DNA from: Kuschelorhynchus macadamiae
Lineage: Eukaryota > Arthropoda > Insecta > Coleoptera > Curculionidae
Length of the DNA: 64,000 bases
NCBI GenBank assembly: GCA_030620095.1
Contig: JAUTXW010002480.1
Coordinates: 62,001-126,000, forward strand
Reading direction: 5' to 3'
Part shown: positions 60,292 to 64,000 of the stretch, in pieces
How the letters are laid out: every line of letters starts with the position of its first letter
How positions within the stretch are numbered: the stretch's first letter is position 1
Made by a program: the position numbers and the translations under genes
Notes under the pieces: model-generated
What the model was told of the DNA's origin: nothing
The model's input: only the letters and a program-made list of their open reading frames with translations
Databases searched by the model: none

Positions 60292-60740
60292 GTTATGTTA
60301 AAGAAATCGAAGAACATAACAAAAATAACTCAACCAGAGCAGCTGATAGAGAATTAAATATTCCGAAGTTGCCAATTTATAATGTCCTAAAAGAACGAAT
60401 TTTTTGTCTCAATCACTATTGTCCAAGGTCTTCAAAAAGGTGATTAGCAAAGAAGGGTACAATTATGTGATTGATATATTGATCAGTGCACAGCATATCA
60501 AAATTACGTTGTTTGTGCAGATGAAACAAGTTATATTAATTGTTGCGTCTTTAATTGTCATAGTTTTTGTTTTTGGTCAATCCGATCCCCAGATATCTCT
60601 TCCTTAGAACTTTACCTTTGGGTGCATGTCAGTAATGAAATTTATGAATTTGAACCTGCACCGAAGGGAGTTTTAGAGGACACAATTAGAGAAGTTTTAA
60701 TTGACATTAAACATAATACAGTCATGTCACTATTTTGTCT
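60255..60740 (+). pseudogene. mariner-like transposase relic
   Basis: The N-terminal block KRYVKEIEEHNKNNSTRAAD ends in a helix-turn-helix-like LPIYNVLKER. The middle is deleted. The C-terminal block LWVHVSNEIYEFEPAP corresponds to WGHTKNEMYEFDPP of the transposase at 32797-34005, so the two elements are relatives. Confidence 0.65.
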
Positions 60741-61004
60741 TGTTTTAAAATTTAAATTTTTTCCTAAAAATTCGCTTTTTCCGTTTGCTCTGCCCATCAG
60801 TTTAAATTAGGTCTTTGTATGCGGTTTAGAAATTGTCAAGGTCTGTTTTTGTTTATCGTGGGCCCTACAACTTTACCCAATCAGAATTTTGAAGTGGTTT
60901 TTCCGCCTTCTGTAAATTCGACCATTCCAAAAAAAGTCATCATCTTGTATTTTCATTGGTCGTTATTTTATGACAGTAGACACTAAATGTAAAATTGAAG
61001 ACTA

Positions 61005-61080
61005 AAATAAAAAATCGGTAAATTTCTTTACCCGGAACCTCCCTCGTTATGAATCTTCCCTTTTAAAAGGATTAGTGAAT
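61005..61080 (+). repeat. family A repeat, 5' fragment
   Basis: aatcggtaaatttctttacc, then cggaacctccctcgttatg. Confidence 0.7.
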
Positions 61081-61088
61081 TTCTTTCT

Positions 61089-61325
61089 TTGGAATGTGGT
61101 GTTTTAAAACTTCCAAATTCAAAAGATTAATGACAAGCTTCTAAAAATGTTTCGTACTCGGTTGACGCCTTTCAGGAAACTGTTGACGATATCGGTGGGA
61201 TACTATCATCATTCCTGTCGTTGGAATAATTAAGGGCCATTGTAATAATGAGCTATAACTACACTATTACATTATGTTGTTAAATTTTACGTTAACTTTA
61301 ACGTAGAGTTAATAAACAAACAATC
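61089..61325 (-). repeat. right terminal inverted repeat
   Basis: Runs from tttggaatgtgg to ttaataaacaaacaatc; inverted copy of the left arm. Confidence 0.82.
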
Positions 61326-61815
61326 ACTAGGCCGCCATCTTCTTCCGTCATACTAGATTTTTACCAAAATATTACCAGATCATTCTCATATGACCCTTAG
61401 TGTTTGACCAAAATTTGAAGTTAATCCAATAAGTAGTTTTTAAGCTATGCCGCGAACTGTTAGACAGACAGACCGACAGAATTGATAAAACATATTTTTT
61501 GGCATCTAGTGAGGCTCGAGCGTAAATTTATATAAAATCTGGTAATTCTATCACGATTAAAAACATTTTATTTAGCTGCCATTTTCTTCCACCATCTTAA
61601 ATTCGCCGCAATTTTACCAGTTCAGCTATATTCAAAATTTCAGGTCAGTTGCCTAAGTAGTTTTTTTGTAGTAATATTTTTTTAACATTTCACTAGACAC
61701 TTATAACCTTTAATTTTCGACCAAAATTTGAGGTCAATCGGAGAATAGACAAATCGACGGAATTGAAAAAAACGTTTTTCGGCAACGTTCCCTTTTATGA
61801 GGGAAATAAAAAGCT
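61326..61815 (+). repeat. family A repeat
   Basis: taggccgccatcttcttccg, agttaatccaataagtag, agacagacagaccgacagaa, then further sub-units to 61815. Confidence 0.8.
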
Positions 61816-61929
61816 AGAATTATTGAGTTAAATTTGATAAATATGCAGCAAACATTTAAATATCCTGTACAAAAAGTTGACAAACTCGAGTATCGATTCT
61901 TTGAAATATCGTATCTTATCGAACATCCC

Positions 61930-62060
61930 TACCCCTGAGGAATTAGCTCCGCAACGCCGAGCGCTGCGGGTCGCTACTTAGCCTTTGTCGCTGAATGGGT
62001 TAAGTCACGGACTAGGTGGTCTTTTGAAGGGTGGTTTCGAGACGTGTCGCCTCGGGCTTT
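61930..62060. other. GC-richer island, unassigned
   Basis: ctccgcaacgccgagcgctg and ggtggtttcgagacgtgtcg stand out from the AT-rich surroundings. ggtttcgagac is close to a pol III B box, so a decayed tRNA-derived repeat is possible. Confidence 0.3.
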
Positions 62061-62465
62061 GTGTTTAAGATGCACAACTTTACTTAACACGTTACGGTAA
62101 GGTGCATAATCGGATTTAAGTTTCCCTAGATACGATTTTCGAGAATCGAAATATATAGAATAATGAAATGAAAGTTTTAAAAGGCAATTTTCTTTTATGA
62201 GGACTTTATATTTCTTTTTAATAAAAACAATTGAAAAACTTTTTAAATGACAAAATTTTATTAAAATGTATCTATCTTCTCAGTGTGTACAGGGTGTTCT
62301 ACGAAGTTGAAGTACTACCCCATTTTAATAGCAGTATACTCACAAAATAAAAGTGAAATACAAAAGAGTCTTCGTTTAATTACACTTTTTAAATTATATT
62401 TGTTATACATTGCTCTTAACAAAAAGAAAAGTTGTAGAGTGGCCCAGTTAGTAGTTTCGATAGCT
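62061..62465. other. non-coding, possible mariner-type end
   Basis: cagtgtgtacagggtgttct at 62280 resembles a transposon terminus. No partner found. Confidence 0.3.
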
Positions 62466-62469
62466 CTCT

Positions 62470-62995
62470 TTTTTATTGCTTCCCTCATTAAGTGGAAGTA
62501 TTGTAATCGTGAAAAAATCATCCACCGAGATTATTTCAGATCTTTACGTTTCAGGGTTTTTAGATGCTGATAAACAGTTTTCTCAATTCCGTCGGTCTGT
62601 CTGTCTGTTCGCGGCATAGCTAAAAACTATTTATCCCATGAATTTCAAATTTTGGTTAAAAATTAAAGTGTTAAAGGTCTTATGGTGATGATCTTGTAAC
62701 AAAATGGTGATCTGGTAAAATGTTAAAAAAAATAAAAACTGATTATCCAAACTACCTCAGATCCGACATAAAAATCAAAAAAAAATGAATTGATAATATT
62801 TTGGTATGAATCCAAGATGACGACTTAATAAAATAGTGAAAAACTCATTCCGAAAAAAAACTACTTAATAAATTAATTTCAAATTTTGTTCAAGCAATAA
62901 GTGTGATACAGAGATAAACTAGTAAAATTGTGGTACGAATTCAAAATGGCAACAAAATAAAGTGTTTAAGAAATCAACCTAAAAAAAACCGTATT
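62470..62995 (-). repeat. family A repeat
   Basis: Complete cassette (gtcggtctgtctgtctgttc) followed by sub-units (gtgatctggtaaaatg; gaattcaaaatggcaac), reverse orientation. Confidence 0.82.
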
Positions 62996-63169
62996 GAATT
63001 GACTTGTTTGAATGTTTTACAGATATTAAGAATAATAGTCATTCGTTCTCTAGTTACGAATTTTTACTTTGTTAATACATCCATTTAAGTTATTCTATAA
63101 AATTTACTATATCAAATATTGCATAACCGTTCTATTCACCATTTTCTTATCGTTATCCTTGTTACATAA

Positions 63170-63635
63170 AATAAGTTACCCGAGAGTCCATTATGAACCG
63201 GAAAGGGATGTTGCAGCAGTAACTGTACGAGTTGATATCTATTCTGGCAAAGGGTCGCCTCTGGAGCCCTTACTGCAGCTCAAGTCTAAGTAATAATGAA
63301 ATCTAATAAGGACTTAGTGGTCCGAGCATCGCCATATCAGGAAGGCCGTATTTCAACGGACGAAGCGTCTGAATTTCAGTTTTCTTACAAACACACTAAC
63401 AATATGTGGATTGTGGGATTAGGTTACACGACAAATGAATTTTTCCCATCGGTGCAATTTTTATTTGGGGATAATAACCCTAATGCCTCTAATTGTTGCG
63501 GACATTTTCGGAAAGGTAATTTATTCAACAATAATGAATTTTAGTGGTTTTAAACTACTTGCGCCAATGTTATTTGCGGAAATTAAAAACACGAGGGATG
63601 TTTTGAAAGATCATTTCCTAAGTTCAATAAATTAA
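63170..63635 (+). other. coding-like block, unrecognised
   Basis: Three overlapping short frames (63069-63293, 63296-63544, 63435-63635) with more balanced codon content than their surroundings. One frame contains LMPLIVADIFGKV, reminiscent of major-facilitator loops, but the rest does not follow. It could be a decayed gene or transposon fragment. I do not assign a function. Confidence 0.25.
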
Positions 63636-63839
63636 ATTTAATATTAAGAAATCGCGGTTCCGCGAACCCCCAATATTTATTTTTGTTGACAAAATCTTAT
63701 TTTATATTATAATAACTTGATTTTTCAATAAATTAAAGAAAAAAAATACTTTTAAATACATTTTTTTAAAGCAAAGAATCCAGACCTAGGAAACATATAT
63801 GAATGATACTAGGTCGCTGCACATTCTTCTTACTCCCCT

Positions 63840-64000
63840 TTCCAATATTTTCCTTTTCTTCTTTCTTCCTAACAAAAGGAAATATTCATAACGAGGAAGT
63901 TCCGGATAAAAGAAAATTTCCCAATTTTTTTATTTAAAACAACAGAACAATAATGATAAACACACAAAATTTGACATTAATCCAATCAGCAGCTTTTTTA
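63840..64000 (-). repeat. family A repeat, 5' end, runs off the window
   Basis: gaaatattcataacgaggaagttccgg is the reverse complement of the family's starting block. Confidence 0.7.

Larger units (their letters stand above)
60061..61325 (+). mobile_element. mariner-like transposon with about 230-bp terminal inverted repeats
   Basis: Arms at 60061-60291 and 61089-61325 are inverted copies (shared text includes acgtaaaatttaacaac, aaaggcgtcaaccgagtac and aagcttgtcattaa). Between them lies a plus-strand transposase relic. A family A fragment (61005-61080) is nested between the relic and the right arm. The right arm has a 12-bp insertion near its outer end. Confidence 0.82.

Noticed and set aside
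63435..63635. Monocarboxylate-transporter fragment
   Set aside because: Only a dozen residues (LMPLIVADIFGK) look similar; upstream and downstream text does not follow the family.
1..64000. CRISPR array, bacterial defence island, prophage or operon
   Set aside because: No spaced direct-repeat array, no ribosome-binding-site-led gene runs and no prokaryotic families; the window is eukaryotic.

Overview
This window is eukaryotic nuclear DNA, very probably from an insect. It is strongly AT-rich and contains one interrupted host gene with GT-AG introns (one only 60 nt), one nuclear tRNA gene and a dense layer of decayed transposable elements typical of arthropods: hAT, mariner/IS630-type, Penelope-like, CR1/Jockey-like LINE, tyrosine recombinase, and a tRNA-headed SINE-like element. 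I see no bacterial gene organisation, no CRISPR array and no operon. The order of insect cannot be fixed from the sequence alone.

Left part (1-10.7 kb). Eight consecutive exons on the minus strand (10629 down to 2852) can be joined by hand with matching phases. They encode part of an NRF-6-like protein (nose resistant to fluoxetine family: extracellular NRF domain followed by a multi-pass acyltransferase-3 membrane domain). The N-terminal exon(s) were not found, and the C-terminal exons must lie left of base 1. The splice of the third and fourth exons as read creates a TAA codon, so the copy may be a pseudogene. A 2.5-kb hAT transposon (26-2525, perfect 8-bp target duplication) sits in the intron after the last visible exon. 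A Penelope-like relic sits in the preceding intron.

Middle part (10.7-30 kb). This is mostly non-coding. The main structure is a 453/456-bp inverted repeat (11831-12890) made of two head-to-head copies of an element that has a tRNA-like pol III promoter and a hammerhead-ribozyme-like motif. A mariner relic, a small hAT MITE and an intact tRNA-Trp(CCA) gene (29751-29822) follow.

Right part (30-64 kb). This is a transposon graveyard: a tyrosine-recombinase relic, a hAT relic, two mariner-like elements with unusually long terminal inverted repeats (32186-34693 and 60061-61325), Penelope-like GIY-YIG relics, two LINE relics, two further mariner relics, an internally deleted hAT element with perfect 8-bp target duplications (40208-42125) and a MITE. 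A conspicuous interspersed repeat, called here family A, recurs in about sixteen places in both orientations, mostly in the right half. It is built from ~150-bp sub-units and ends in a cassette containing a GACAGACAGACCGACGGAAT-like motif.

The elements do not form a cooperating system. The only host functions I can support are the NRF-6-like membrane protein (possibly dead) and tRNA-Trp.
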